From Janthinobacterium sp051380735 (GTDB lineage Bacteria; Pseudomonadota; Gammaproteobacteria; Burkholderiales; Burkholderiaceae_D): a stretch of DNA of 64,000 nucleotides. Of this stretch, positions 1-9,229 are shown one piece after another. The notes beneath the pieces were generated by a model. The model did no database searches. It was not told the origin of the DNA and saw nothing but the letters and a program-made list of their open reading frames with translations. A program made the position numbers and the translations under genes. The DNA lies in contig NZ_JBNYXQ010000001.1 in assembly GCF_051380735.1 (NCBI RefSeq), forward strand, positions 1,178,001-1,242,000, read 5' to 3'. How positions within the stretch are numbered: the first letter of the stretch is position 1; every line of letters starts with the position of its first letter.

Positions 1-613
1 CCAGGTCCAGCAGCTGGTCGACCATGCGCGCCATGCGCTTGGCACTGCTTTCGATGCGTTGCGCCGTGATGATCACCTTCGGATGCTCGCTCATCATCGG
101 CAGCAGCATGGCGCCGTTCATTACCACCGACAGCGGCGTGCGCAAGTCGTGGCCGAGCACCGCCGTAAACAATTCGTTCAGGTGCAGCGCGTGGCGCAGT
201 TCGGTAAGCTGGGAGGAGAGCTCGCGCTTTTGCTGGTACAACTGCACCAGCACCTGCACCTTGCTTTGCAACGCCTTGACGTCGATCGGCTTGAACAGGA
301 AGTCGACGGCGCCCGCCTCGTAGCCGCGAAAACTGTAGCTCGGTTCGCGTGTGGCGGCCGTCAGGAAGATCAGGGGAATATCGCGCGTGCGCGCGCTGCC
401 GCGTATCAGTTCGGCCAGTTCGAAGCCATCCATCTGTGGCATTTGCACATCGAGCAGCGCCAGCGCCACCTCGTGGGTCAGCAGAATTTCCAGTGCTTCG
501 GCGCCTGAACTGGCCTTCAGGATAACGATGCCAGGCCGGGCCAGCACGGCCTCCAGAGCCACCAGGTTTTGTGCGATGTCGTCAACGACTAGGATATGGA
601 TAGGTGCGGTCAC
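1..613 (-). CDS. Response regulator-histidine kinase hybrid, N-terminal part (runs off left edge)
   Basis: Reading the minus strand from a GTG at 613 gives a receiver domain (ILVVDD acidic pocket, phospho-acceptor in LLDVQMP, the T in FLTA, the K in FKPID), a short linker, then a HisKA dimerisation helix with the phospho-histidine motif GHDLRTPLSVV. The ATPase domain would lie beyond position 1. An in-frame TGA two codons upstream of the GTG makes it the earliest possible start; the next ATG is far inside the receiver domain. Receiver-first architecture is typical of sensor relays without their own membrane sensor. It lies 160 bp downstream of cheB on the same strand, so it probably belongs to the cheR-cheB module. 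The target is unknown. Confidence 0.85.
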   Translation of the reverse strand, partial: MTAPIHILVVDDIAQNLVALEAVLARPGIVILKASSGAEALEILLTHEVALALLDVQMPQMDGFELAELIRGSARTRDIPLIFLTAATREPSYSFRGYEAGAVDFLFKPIDVKALQSKVQVLVQLYQQKRELSSQLTELRHALHLNELFTAVLGHDLRTPLSVVMNGAMLLPMMSEHPKVIITAQRIESSAKRMARMVDQLLDL

Positions 614-772
614 GGATCAGTCTTCAGGCATGGCGACGGCCGGCCGGCGGCGTGCGGGTCAATAAAAGTTACAAAACAGGAATTTGGATATCAAAAGCTT
701 AACGTTACCGCGATAATGTGTATCTTACACGTACTGCACCATCCGCACCGCCGGACTGTGCAAGCGTGCAGC

Positions 773-1381
773 TCAGTTTGCCAACAAAGCCAGGCTGGCA
801 GCCAGTTGCCGCACGTCCAGCAGACGGTCGGCGCCCGCCCGTCTGAGCGCCGCAGCCGGCATCATCGCCGACGAGGCCGTTGCCGGGTCCTGCACCCAGG
901 CGTAACCGCCCAGCTGGCGCACTTTTGCCAGCCCTTCGGCGCCATCGGCCGAGGCGCCGGTCAGGATAATGGCCAGCATCTCGCGCCGGTAGGCGACGGC
1001 CGCCGTTTCCAGCAGCACATCGATCGACGGGCGCGAAAAATACACGGGCGCTTCCAGCGACAGCGAAAAACTGCGTTCCGACTCGATCTGCAAATGGTAG
1101 TCGGGCGGGGCAAAATACACCACGCCCGGCTGCAAGGGTTCCTTGTCTTGCGCTTCGCGGATCGGCAGCAGGCAACGCGCGCCATACAGCTGGGGCAAGC
1201 GGCTCGACCGGCCTGGCGCCAGGTGCAGCACCACCACCACGGTGGCGCGGCAAGTGGCCGGCAAGGCGCACAGCAGCAAGCCCAGCGCTTCGACGCCGCC
1301 GGCCGAGGCGCCAATGGCGATCAGGCGCAGGCCTTCCGGCGGCGCAACAATGCTGGTCAACGGTGCACGGTGCGGCAGCAT
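773..1381 (-). CDS. cheB: CheB-type methylesterase domain protein, stand-alone
   Basis: A roughly 200-residue CheB catalytic domain: the nucleophile serine in IGASAGGVEAL, the His region HLAPGR, and the Asp in LTGASADGAEG. CheB enzymes remove methyl groups from (and deamidate) glutamates of chemoreceptors. There is no N-terminal receiver, so activity is not switched by phosphorylation of a fused domain as in classical CheB. ATG 1381 is preferred; an in-frame GTG at 1387 sits closer to an AAAGGT ribosome site. The gene follows cheR by 14 bp and is almost certainly co-transcribed. With no receptor or CheW nearby, the pair may serve a stress-type phosphorelay rather than swimming; that is an inference. 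Confidence 0.88.
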   Translation of the reverse strand: MLPHRAPLTSIVAPPEGLRLIAIGASAGGVEALGLLLCALPATCRATVVVVLHLAPGRSSRLPQLYGARCLLPIREAQDKEPLQPGVVYFAPPDYHLQIESERSFSLSLEAPVYFSRPSIDVLLETAAVAYRREMLAIILTGASADGAEGLAKVRQLGGYAWVQDPATASSAMMPAAALRRAGADRLLDVRQLAASLALLAN

Positions 1382-1395
1382 GGTCACAACACCTT

Positions 1396-2220
1396 TCAGG
1401 CCCGTTGGAAGATTTTTTCTGCCTGGCACAGTTCGCGGAAATTGCCCGCATGCCGGCTGAAATGCAGGCTTTCCTTCATGCCCAGCCCCAGGAAACCGCG
1501 GTTGACCAGCGCCTCATGGAACAGGCCCAGCGCGCGGTCCTGCAGATCCTTGTTAAAGTAAATCATCACATTGCGGCAAGACACCATATGCACCTCGGAA
1601 AACACACTGTCGGTCGCCAGGCTGTGGTCGGCAAACACGAAATGGCGGCGCAACCGGCGGTCGAAAATCGCGCCTTTGTAAGCGGCCGTGTAATAGTCGG
1701 ACAAGGAACGCTTGCCGCCCGAACGCCGGTAATTGTCACTGAACTGGGCGACGCGGTCGACTGCATAAATGCCGGCTTCGGCGGCAGCCAGCGCATCGAC
1801 ATTGATATCGGTAGCATAAATCATGGTGCGTTCCAGCAAGCCCTCTTCTTCCAGCAAGATCGCCAGCGACCACACCTCTTCGCCGCTGCTGCAACCGGCG
1901 ACCCATATCTTGATCGAAGGATAGGTATGCAGCACCGGCACGACTTTTTCGCGCAGCGCGCGGAAATACGCCGGGTCGCGGAACATCTCGCTGACCTGCA
2001 CCGTAAAGAACTGCAGCATCTGCAGGAACATCGCAGGCTCGCGCAGGATGCGGTCCTGCAACTGCGACAAGGTTGCGCAGTCGAACCGTTCGAGCGCCTG
2101 GCGCATGCGCCGGCGCAACGAGGCCACCGAATAATCGCGGAAGTCATGCTGGTACCTCAGCAATATCCCTTCCAACAATAATTTCAGCTCAATATCAAAA
2201 ATTGCATCATCATCTAACAA
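1396..2220 (-). CDS. cheR: CheR-type protein-glutamate methyltransferase
   Basis: 274 residues, the usual CheR length. An N-terminal helical domain (about 1-80) with the RRRMRQAL segment is followed by a SAM-binding fold with WVAGCSSGEE (SAM loop), ATDIN (acidic ribose-binding strand) and VSCRNVMIYF. It methylates receptor glutamates and is the counterpart of the downstream cheB. Translation appears to begin at TTG 2220, behind AAAGG; an in-frame TAG lies a little upstream and no ATG is available near the N-terminal domain, so the rare start is well supported. It is the first gene of a cheR-cheB-hybrid kinase set on the minus strand. Confidence 0.9.
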   Translation of the reverse strand: MLDDDAIFDIELKLLLEGILLRYQHDFRDYSVASLRRRMRQALERFDCATLSQLQDRILREPAMFLQMLQFFTVQVSEMFRDPAYFRALREKVVPVLHTYPSIKIWVAGCSSGEEVWSLAILLEEEGLLERTMIYATDINVDALAAAEAGIYAVDRVAQFSDNYRRSGGKRSLSDYYTAAYKGAIFDRRLRRHFVFADHSLATDSVFSEVHMVSCRNVMIYFNKDLQDRALGLFHEALVNRGFLGLGMKESLHFSRHAGNFRELCQAEKIFQRA

Positions 2221-2343
2221 TGGTCTGTTACCTTTGCCTGGTTTCCCGGACTACATGGGGACCTGATCGATGCTAGCAGATCGTCCTGCATTTTTCCTTA
2301 TGAAAAGGCTGGTGTACGTTCGCTAACGAACACTGAGCAGGCA

Positions 2344-3324
2344 TCAGGCGTCCACGCCCTTCATTCCCTCTTCGGTATAACGTGCGCCAGAGGCCGCGCC
2401 GAGTGGAAATGCGCGCGCCATGGCGGCCAGCTCAGTTGCGTCCAGCCGCACCTCGAGCGCTCCCATGTTGTCTTGCAAATAAGCAATCCGCTTGGTGCCG
2501 GGTATCGCGATGAGATCGTCGCCCTGCGCCAGCAGCCAGGCCAGCGCCAGCTGGGCCGGCGTACACCGTTTCGCTTGCGCCATTTGCCGCAGCAACGCCA
2601 CCATGGCCTGGTTGCGCGCCATGTTCTTATCCGCAAAACGTGGGTTGAAGCGGCGAAAGTCACCCTCGGCCAGCACGCCGACATCCTCGATGGCGCCCGT
2701 CAGGAAACCGCGCCCGAGCGGACTGTAGGCAATGAAGCTGGCGCCCACGGTGCGGCAGGCGGCCAGCACGCCCTGCTCCGGTTCGCGCGTCCACAGCGAA
2801 TATTCGCTTTGCACGGCGGCCACCGGCGCGATCGCAGCGGCGCGCAGCAAGGTGCCAGCGCCCACTTCGCACAGGCCGATCGCGCGGATCTTGCCCTGCT
2901 GCTGCAATTGCAACAGCGCGCCCATCGATTCCTCCAGCGGCGTATCGAGGTTGACACGGTGCAGGTAAAACAGATCGATCGCGTCCACGCCCAGCCGCCA
3001 CAACGACGCCTCGCAGGCCTGGCGAATATATAGGGCGCTATTGTCGACCCGGCGCGCATAGCCGCCCGGCTCACGTACCAGCCCGCACTTGGTGGCCACC
3101 AGCACGCGCGAGCGCCTGCCTTGCAGAAAACGGCCCAGCAATTGTTCGTTGTGGCCAAAGCCATAGGTATCGGCCGTATCAAACAGCGTCACGCCGGCAT
3201 CGAATGCCGCTGCCAGGGTGGCCAGCGACTGCGCTTCGTCGGTGGCGCCATAAAACTCGGACATGCCCATGCAGCCGAGGCCGAGTGCTGAGGTAGTCAG
3301 TCCGCTATTGCCGATTTGTCGCAT
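2344..3324 (-). CDS. Aldo/keto reductase
   Basis: 326 residues with the family's N-terminal LGLGCMGMSEFYG, the catalytic tetrad region (D in DTADTYGFG with Y, K in VATKCG, H in FYLHRVN) and an NADPH-binding C-terminus (IPGTKR). It resembles the YajO/Tas-type group of soluble NADPH-dependent carbonyl reductases. ATG 3324 has a strong GGAG site eight bases upstream and starts exactly at the conserved MRQIGNSGL motif; a longer reading frame upstream lacks support. It is divergent from a LysR regulator 87 bp away, so that regulator probably controls it. The natural substrate cannot be read from sequence. Confidence 0.92.
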   Translation of the reverse strand: MRQIGNSGLTTSALGLGCMGMSEFYGATDEAQSLATLAAAFDAGVTLFDTADTYGFGHNEQLLGRFLQGRRSRVLVATKCGLVREPGGYARRVDNSALYIRQACEASLWRLGVDAIDLFYLHRVNLDTPLEESMGALLQLQQQGKIRAIGLCEVGAGTLLRAAAIAPVAAVQSEYSLWTREPEQGVLAACRTVGASFIAYSPLGRGFLTGAIEDVGVLAEGDFRRFNPRFADKNMARNQAMVALLRQMAQAKRCTPAQLALAWLLAQGDDLIAIPGTKRIAYLQDNMGALEVRLDATELAAMARAFPLGAASGARYTEEGMKGVDA

Positions 3325-3411
3325 GGTGTTTCTCCGGTGACGGTTGAAAAGCACCAGTCTGGCGCGTCTTGAGCAGCGGGGGAAGGTCCGGTTTCGTGAT
3401 ACCTTTATGGC

Positions 3412-4290
3412 ATGAGAGCCCTGGATACCCATGCACTGAACCTGTTCTGCGCGGTTGCCCGCTGCCTGAACTTTCGCCAGGCGGCGCAGCAGTTGCACAT
3501 GACGCAGCCGCCCCTGTCGCGCGCCATCAAGGCACTGGAAGACAAGCTCGGCACGCGCCTGTTTGAACGCGATACGCAAGGCGTGGCGCTGACCGGGGCC
3601 GGCGCGGCACTGCTGCCGCAGGCGCTGCGCATCCTGGCGTTGCTGGACCAGGCCGAGCGCTCGCTGGTACGCGGCAGCGCCGCGCCGCAGCTGCGCCTGG
3701 GCCTGACGACGTCGGTCGAGGCTGGCCTGTTCCGGCCCTGGCTGGCGCAGCTGGAGGCGCAGCTACCTGCAACCACTGTGCGCCTGCAGGCGGGGCCGTC
3801 GCCATCGCTGATCACGGCCGTACGCAAGGGCAAACTCGACGCGGCGCTGGTGGCCTTGCCGGCCAATACCTTTGAATTGGCGGTGGAAACCCTGCTGCGC
3901 CAGCCGATGATGGTGGCCTTGCCAGCTGGCCACGCGCTGGCGCGCAAACGCCGCCTGCGCCTGGCAGATTTGCAAGCATTCCCCGTATTCTGGTTCGAAC
4001 GCGCGCGACAGCCGGCCTTTTTTGACCATTGCCAGCAGGTATTTTCTCGCCATGGCTACGCCCCTGCATTCCTGCGCGAGCCGGCGGATCATCATGTGCT
4101 GCTGGCCGAAGTGGCCACCGGCAAGGGCGCGGCGCTGCTGGCCGACTCGTTTCGCGCGCTGCGCCTGGCAGGGGTGGCCTACCGTGCGCTGGCCGAGGGC
4201 GACGAACTGGCGCTGCAGATCGCGCTGGTGTGGCCAGGCGAGAAGACGCACCCCGCACTGGCATGTCTGCGAGGTCAGGCAAACGCCTGA
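3412..4290 (+). CDS. LysR-family transcriptional regulator
   Basis: 292 residues. The N-terminal winged helix-turn-helix (about 1-60) carries the LysR signature around NFRQAAQQLHMTQPPLSRAI; the rest is a periplasmic-binding-protein-like effector domain ending with a hydrophobic core typical of the family. It is transcribed away from the aldo/keto reductase at 2344-3324 with an 87-bp shared promoter region, the classic LysR layout, so it likely regulates that gene and itself. The effector molecule is unknown. Confidence 0.93.
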   Translation: MRALDTHALNLFCAVARCLNFRQAAQQLHMTQPPLSRAIKALEDKLGTRLFERDTQGVALTGAGAALLPQALRILALLDQAERSLVRGSAAPQLRLGLTTSVEAGLFRPWLAQLEAQLPATTVRLQAGPSPSLITAVRKGKLDAALVALPANTFELAVETLLRQPMMVALPAGHALARKRRLRLADLQAFPVFWFERARQPAFFDHCQQVFSRHGYAPAFLREPADHHVLLAEVATGKGAALLADSFRALRLAGVAYRALAEGDELALQIALVWPGEKTHPALACLRGQANA

Positions 4291-4365
4291 GCTGCACGCA
4301 ATCGCGCCAGAAGCGCTACCATGTCGCCTTCCCTCTTGCTTCCCTATTCCTGAGCTTTCACGACC

Positions 4366-4869
4366 ATGACATTTACCATCAGCGACGCCGCCTACAGCAC
4401 CGACACTCCTGCCGCCAAGCAAACCATGTATGCAGACCTGCGCTCGCAGCTGCAAGGCCTGCTGGCCGGCGAAAGCGACCTGATCGCCAATACCGCCAAC
4501 TTCAGCTCGCTGGTGTTCAACACCATGCCGGGCCTGAACTGGGCCGGTTTTTATTTCCTCAAGGGCGATGAACTGGTGCTGGGACCATTCCAGGGCAAGC
4601 CGGCCTGCATCCGCATCAAGAAGGGCCGCGGCGTGTGCGGCACCACCGTGGTCGAAGGCAAGTCCATTGTGGTGCAGGACGTGCACGCGTTTCCCGGCCA
4701 TATCGCCTGCGACGTCAATTCGCGCTCGGAACTGGTGGTGCCGATCTTCTCGAACGGCGTCGTGGTCGGCGTGTTCGACCTTGACAGCCCCCTGCCCGGC
4801 CGCTTCGACGATGTCGATGCACAGGGCATCGAGTCGCTGGTGCGCGCGCTGGAAGCAACCTTCGCCTGA
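4366..4869 (+). CDS. msrC: Free methionine-(R)-sulfoxide reductase (GAF domain)
   Basis: 167 residues forming a single GAF domain. Three cysteines sit in the contexts PACIRI, GVCGTTV and HIACDV, matching the conserved cysteines of the fRMsr (YebR/MsrC) family; the end motif VVGVFDLDSP is also typical. The enzyme reduces free methionine-R-sulfoxide in the cytoplasm, using thioredoxin to recycle the active cysteine, and so protects against oxidative damage. It lies 75 bp after the LysR gene in the same direction but is probably a separate unit. Confidence 0.9.
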   Translation: MTFTISDAAYSTDTPAAKQTMYADLRSQLQGLLAGESDLIANTANFSSLVFNTMPGLNWAGFYFLKGDELVLGPFQGKPACIRIKKGRGVCGTTVVEGKSIVVQDVHAFPGHIACDVNSRSELVVPIFSNGVVVGVFDLDSPLPGRFDDVDAQGIESLVRALEATFA

Positions 4870-4927
4870 CTAGCCGGGATTGATGCTCATGCAGGGCGCC
4901 GGCCAACAGCGCCAGCATGGCAAAACA

Positions 4928-5827
4928 TCACGCTGCTTTAACCTTGGCACGGCGCAGCGGTTGCTTGAGCAGTTGCACCATCAGCACGCCCAGCAAGGTC
5001 ACGCCACCGCCGATCACATCGTAGGCGTGCAAGGTTTCGCCAAGAAACAGCATGGCGATCATGACGGTAAACACCGGCAGCAGATTCATCAGGGTGGTGG
5101 CGCGGCTGGGCCCCAGTTTCGCCAGCCCGTGCATCCACATGAAAGGGGCAAGGATGGAAGCCGGAATGCCGGCGAACAGCACCAGCGGCAGGCCGGCTTT
5201 GGTCACGGGTGGCGCCGACTGGCTCAGGTAGTAGATAAACAGCACGGGCACGGCGCACCAGACCTGCACCAGCAGCGAATGCCAATTGTTCAGCGGTATC
5301 TTCCAGCGCTTGAGCAGCACGCCGTAGCCTGCATACGACAGGCAGGCCAGCAGCATCAGCCCATCGCCGGTGGCGGCACCATGCGCCAGCAGCGCGGCCG
5401 GGTCGCCATGGCTGAGCAGGTACGCCAGTCCCAGCAGCGACACCAGGCCGCCGCACACGCCGCCGACGGTGGCCGCTTCGCCCAGCAGCAGCACCGACAG
5501 GCCGACTGCCAGCAACGGCATCATCGACGCCAGGATGCCCATATTGGTGGCCGAGGTCGTTTGCGCGGCGATATACGCCAGGCACTGGTACATCACCATG
5601 CCCAGCATACCCAGCACAAACAGCTTGCCCAGCCACGGCTTGACGACGGCGCGCAGCTTCCAGACAGGACGGCCGAACGCCAGCGCCAGCAGCACGCCGG
5701 CCAGCAGCCAGCGGAAAAACGAGATGGCCGCTGGGTCGATCACGCCGACGGCCATCTTGCTGACGATGGTATTGATGGCCCAGATCAGCACGGCGAACAC
5801 GGGAAACAGATAATGCCTGGCCTGCAT
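4928..5827 (-). CDS. DMT-superfamily (EamA) transporter
   Basis: About 299 residues with ten hydrophobic segments arranged as two EamA repeats, the usual drug/metabolite transporter topology; the start MQARHYLFPVFAVLIW enters the first membrane helix directly. ATG 5827 is preceded by GAGGAG at good spacing, so the longer upstream frame is not used. Such proteins export amino acids, nucleosides or metabolites; the substrate here is unknown. Convergent with msrC and divergent from the zinc-finger protein at 5960. Confidence 0.88.
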   Translation of the reverse strand: MQARHYLFPVFAVLIWAINTIVSKMAVGVIDPAAISFFRWLLAGVLLALAFGRPVWKLRAVVKPWLGKLFVLGMLGMVMYQCLAYIAAQTTSATNMGILASMMPLLAVGLSVLLLGEAATVGGVCGGLVSLLGLAYLLSHGDPAALLAHGAATGDGLMLLACLSYAGYGVLLKRWKIPLNNWHSLLVQVWCAVPVLFIYYLSQSAPPVTKAGLPLVLFAGIPASILAPFMWMHGLAKLGPSRATTLMNLLPVFTVMIAMLFLGETLHAYDVIGGGVTLLGVLMVQLLKQPLRRAKVKAA

Positions 5828-5959
5828 GGCAACTCCTCGATACAAGAGTGCGCATTTTCGCATGCGCGCTGCCGTTGGCAAGCTGCACGGATGCAAGATG
5901 AGCAAGCTGTCATCAATGCTAAAATCGAAACATCTTTCATTGAGCAAAAGGATGGTCGC

Positions 5960-8401
5960 ATGAACCCAGTGCCGGAGACGAATGGCGATGAAACCGGCAG
6001 CGGCAGCGCGCCGGCATCGCCCGCCCCCATCAACCTGGGCAAGGACGACGCACCGACCGTACTGGGCAAGCTGCGCACCCTGGTGCAGGACAAGACCCGC
6101 TTCGAGCCGCAGGACATCACGCCGCTGGCTGAAGACGATGCGCAGCAGGACTTTTCACTGCATGTCAATTACACCTTCGACGCCCGCCTGGAAAAACGCC
6201 ATATCAATGGCTATTTCACGCCGTCAGCGAGCGATCACTGCTGCGCCAGCCATGAAGTCGTGCCACTTGCGCAGGCGCAAAACCGCGACCGGCTGCGCCG
6301 CGCGGCGGCCAGGCTGGGCACGGCACTGAGCAGCGCCGGCCACGCCTGCGATGCAGTTGCCGATGGTCTGTACCTGGGTCACGCCGTCAAGCAATGGCAC
6401 CTGGACACCTGCAACAGCTGCGCCGGCCACGGCCGCGTCAATTGCACCACCTGCTACGGCAGCACCACGGAAACCTGCTGGAACTGCCACGGCCGGCGCA
6501 CTGTCAGCTGCGACGCCTACGGCTGCTACGGCAGCGGCAAGGTGTCGTGCTCGTATTGCAGCGGCAGCGGCTTCGTCATGGAAAACGTCGCGGAACAGGT
6601 GATGGTGGAAGTGCCCACTACCGTCTACGAGAACGGCAGTTCGCGCACCACCTACCACACGGAGTGGCGCACTAACTACCGCAATGTGCAGCGCACGTGC
6701 CACCAGTGCAACTTCGGCAAGGTCACTTGCAACACCTGCCACGGCAACGGCAATGTCAATTGCGGCACCTGCCGCGCCAGCGGCAGTGTCACTTGCCGCA
6801 CCTGCAGCGGCGTCGGCGATTTGCGCTGCAACCCTTGCGACGGTTCCGGCAAGGTCGGCAGCGCGGCCTGGGTCGACGTGCATGTGGCGCCCGGCTACAG
6901 CGTCAGCCTGCCGGAACAGGCGCCCGACGACGCGTGCCGCATCCGCGATAAAGAAGGTGTGCGCTCACTGGCAGCGCTTGCCTCCAGCCTGGCGCTGGCG
7001 CAAGTGAGTGTTGACGACCAGGACCTGCCGCAGCAAGTCGATGCCCTGTATGCCGGCAAGCTGCGCATCGTGCGCCTGGACGCCGCCTGCAATGGCGAGT
7101 CGCATCACCTGGTGGCCTACGGCAATGACCTGCGCTGGCTGACGCTGGACGATATCGTCGAAAAACTGCTGCGCGGCGACCTCAAGGTACTGAGCGACGC
7201 GCTGGCGGGCAGCGCCGACGATGGCCTGTTTTCATCCCATATACAGGGCCTGCTGACGCCACTGCGCGATGTGGCCGCGTCCGAACTGAACGCCGACGTG
7301 ATCGAAGCGGTACTGAGCGGCGAGACCAATCACGCCCACGCCGAGGTGGTGTCGGCCGACTACGCCAGCAGTGTGCGCACCTGCGTGCTCGGTGCGCTGC
7401 GCCAGGTGTACACCCGGCTGGCCAAGCAATTCTGGTGGAAAGGCGCACTCGGCGCGCTGGCCGCCACCATCGGCGTGTGGTTCTTCTTCGGCCGCGGCAT
7501 GGGGGCGTTTGCCGGCCTGCTGGCCACCGGCTCGGCCTGGCTGCTGTTCAAGCGCCAGGTCAGGGCGGTGCTGGCCGAGGCCCTGGGCGGCAGCAAGCAG
7601 GCCGAGCGGGCCATGCTGATCGCCGGCAAGGGCGGCCGCCACCAGCTGGCCTACACCCTGGTGCTGGCGCCGGCCATCGCGGCGGCGCTGGGCGCCGGCT
7701 ATGGCCTGCCGGTGCGCCAGCGGGCCGGCACGGCGCCAGTGCCGGCCATCGCTTCGACGCCGGTGGCGCCGCACGTGGCCAGCGTACCGCAGGACGCCAG
7801 CGCAGCGAAAGCCTTGAAATTGTATGAAAACGGCGAAAAGGCGCAAGCGCTGGCGATGCTCGACGTGCTGGTCAGGAAGGGCAATGCCGATGCCTACGGC
7901 CTTTACGGCTGGATGATCCTGATGGGCGAAGGACGACCGAAAAAACCGGGCCAGAGCATCCCCACCGCGCAGGAACGCCAGGCATGGCACGCCGACGCCA
8001 AGCCGTGGATCACGCGTGCGCTGGCGAAAAACGACAGCTACGCGCTGGCCGCCAAGGGCGTGATGCTGGCCGAAGGCTGGCAGGAACAGCGCAACATGCC
8101 GCGCGCGCTCGAGTTGTTGAAACAGGCAGCGCAAAAAGGCAATACCGAAGCGATGCACGTGCTGGGCCTGTACCACGTGCGCGGCTACCAGACCCCTGTC
8201 AACAACAAGGAAGCGCGCAAATGGTTCACCATGGCCGCCGACAAGGGCAGCGCGGGCGACATCTACAACCTGGGCCTGATGGACTGGGAAGGCGCCGGCC
8301 TGAAAAAGCCGGACCGCGCCAGCGCCATGCAGAGGTGGAAGATTGCCGCCGCCATGGGCGAGGAACGGGCCATCAAGGCGGTGGCGCAGGGAAAACCGTA
8401 A
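5960..8401 (+). CDS. Membrane protein with DnaJ-like CxxC zinc-finger repeats and Sel1 repeats
   Basis: 813 residues. About 149-300 hold some ten CxxC pairs, many followed by G-x-G as in the DnaJ cysteine-rich domain (for example CNSCAGHG, CHTCHGNG-like units), split into two blocks by a strand-rich spacer. Two hydrophobic segments follow at about 493-530 and 563-584, then Sel1-type helical repeats at about 617-813 (LKLYENGEKAQALAML, AAQKGNTEAMHVLG, ARKWFTMAADKGSAGD). No J domain is present. ATG 5960 is chosen over an in-frame ATG at 5891 because AAAGGA precedes it. It converges on map with a 3-bp gap. The role is unknown; zinc-binding plus Sel1 modules suggest a scaffold or protein-quality function at the inner membrane. 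Confidence 0.8.
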   Translation: MNPVPETNGDETGSGSAPASPAPINLGKDDAPTVLGKLRTLVQDKTRFEPQDITPLAEDDAQQDFSLHVNYTFDARLEKRHINGYFTPSASDHCCASHEVVPLAQAQNRDRLRRAAARLGTALSSAGHACDAVADGLYLGHAVKQWHLDTCNSCAGHGRVNCTTCYGSTTETCWNCHGRRTVSCDAYGCYGSGKVSCSYCSGSGFVMENVAEQVMVEVPTTVYENGSSRTTYHTEWRTNYRNVQRTCHQCNFGKVTCNTCHGNGNVNCGTCRASGSVTCRTCSGVGDLRCNPCDGSGKVGSAAWVDVHVAPGYSVSLPEQAPDDACRIRDKEGVRSLAALASSLALAQVSVDDQDLPQQVDALYAGKLRIVRLDAACNGESHHLVAYGNDLRWLTLDDIVEKLLRGDLKVLSDALAGSADDGLFSSHIQGLLTPLRDVAASELNADVIEAVLSGETNHAHAEVVSADYASSVRTCVLGALRQVYTRLAKQFWWKGALGALAATIGVWFFFGRGMGAFAGLLATGSAWLLFKRQVRAVLAEALGGSKQAERAMLIAGKGGRHQLAYTLVLAPAIAAALGAGYGLPVRQRAGTAPVPAIASTPVAPHVASVPQDASAAKALKLYENGEKAQALAMLDVLVRKGNADAYGLYGWMILMGEGRPKKPGQSIPTAQERQAWHADAKPWITRALAKNDSYALAAKGVMLAEGWQEQRNMPRALELLKQAAQKGNTEAMHVLGLYHVRGYQTPVNNKEARKWFTMAADKGSAGDIYNLGLMDWEGAGLKKPDRASAMQRWKIAAAMGEERAIKAVAQGKP

Positions 8402-8404
8402 GGA

Positions 8405-9208
8405 TCAGGCTTGGGCGCCTGGCAAGGCCGACAAGGTAAAAATCTCAAAACCGGTTTCCGTCACGGCCAGCGAATGTTCAAACTGGGCCGACAGCGAGCG
8501 GTCCTTGGTCACGGTAGTCCATTTGTCCGGCAACACTTTTACCTGGTAGCTGCCGACATTGATCATCGGCTCGATGGTGAAGATCATGCCCGGTTCGAGC
8601 ACGATGCCGGTGCCGGCGCGGCCGTAGTGCAGCACTTGCGGGGTGTCGTGGAATACCTTGCCCACGCCGTGGCCGCAGAAGTCGCGCACCGACGAAAAGC
8701 CCTGCGCTTTTGCCACCGCTTCGATAGCGGCGCCGACGTCGCCCAGGGTCGCGCCGGGGCGCACGGTGTTGATGCCGACCATCATCGCCTCATACGCAGT
8801 GTTGACCAGGCGATTGGCCAGGATCGAGACGGCGCCGACCTTGAAAGTGCGGCTGGTATCGCCGTGCCACTCGTTGAATTTCGGCGTGACGTCGATATTG
8901 AGGATATCGCCCACCTTCAAGATCTTGCTCTCGGACGGAATGCCGTGCGTGACCACGTGATTGACCGAAATACAGCTGGCGTGCTTGTAGCCGTGGTAGT
9001 CGATGGTGGCCGGAATGGCGCCGGCGGCGCGCATGAATTCCTCGCACATGGCGTCGAGTTTGGCGGTCGAAATGCCGGGTTTGACGAACGGCGTGATGTA
9101 GTCGAGCGTGTCGGCGGCGATGCGGCCGGCCGCGCGCATGCCTTCGAAACCTTCTTCGTCATGCAGCGGGATTTTCTTGCCGTGTTCAAGCTGGGTAGAG
9201 TAGCGCAT
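8405..9208 (-). CDS. map: Methionine aminopeptidase, type I
   Basis: 267 residues, standard length for type I Map. It shows the metal ligands in NIDVTPKFNEWHGDTSRTF (two Asp), the His in FCGHGVGKVFHDTP, and Glu residues in FTIEPM and the C-terminal SAQFEHSLAVTE. It removes the initiator methionine from new proteins. It is not next to rpsB, where the essential copy usually sits, so this may be an extra copy. It lies 21 bp after a TetR gene on the same strand and is probably co-transcribed with it, which would put this copy under conditional control. Confidence 0.93.
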   Translation of the reverse strand: MRYSTQLEHGKKIPLHDEEGFEGMRAAGRIAADTLDYITPFVKPGISTAKLDAMCEEFMRAAGAIPATIDYHGYKHASCISVNHVVTHGIPSESKILKVGDILNIDVTPKFNEWHGDTSRTFKVGAVSILANRLVNTAYEAMMVGINTVRPGATLGDVGAAIEAVAKAQGFSSVRDFCGHGVGKVFHDTPQVLHYGRAGTGIVLEPGMIFTIEPMINVGSYQVKVLPDKWTTVTKDRSLSAQFEHSLAVTETGFEIFTLSALPGAQA

Positions 9209-9229
9209 GGTGTGTGTTCTTTATTTTGA

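Noticed and set aside
4880..5959. Long upstream extension of the zinc-finger/Sel1 frame
   Set aside because: It runs antisense through the EamA transporter gene, is His/Gln-rich as expected for a shadow, and a good ribosome site exists at 5960.
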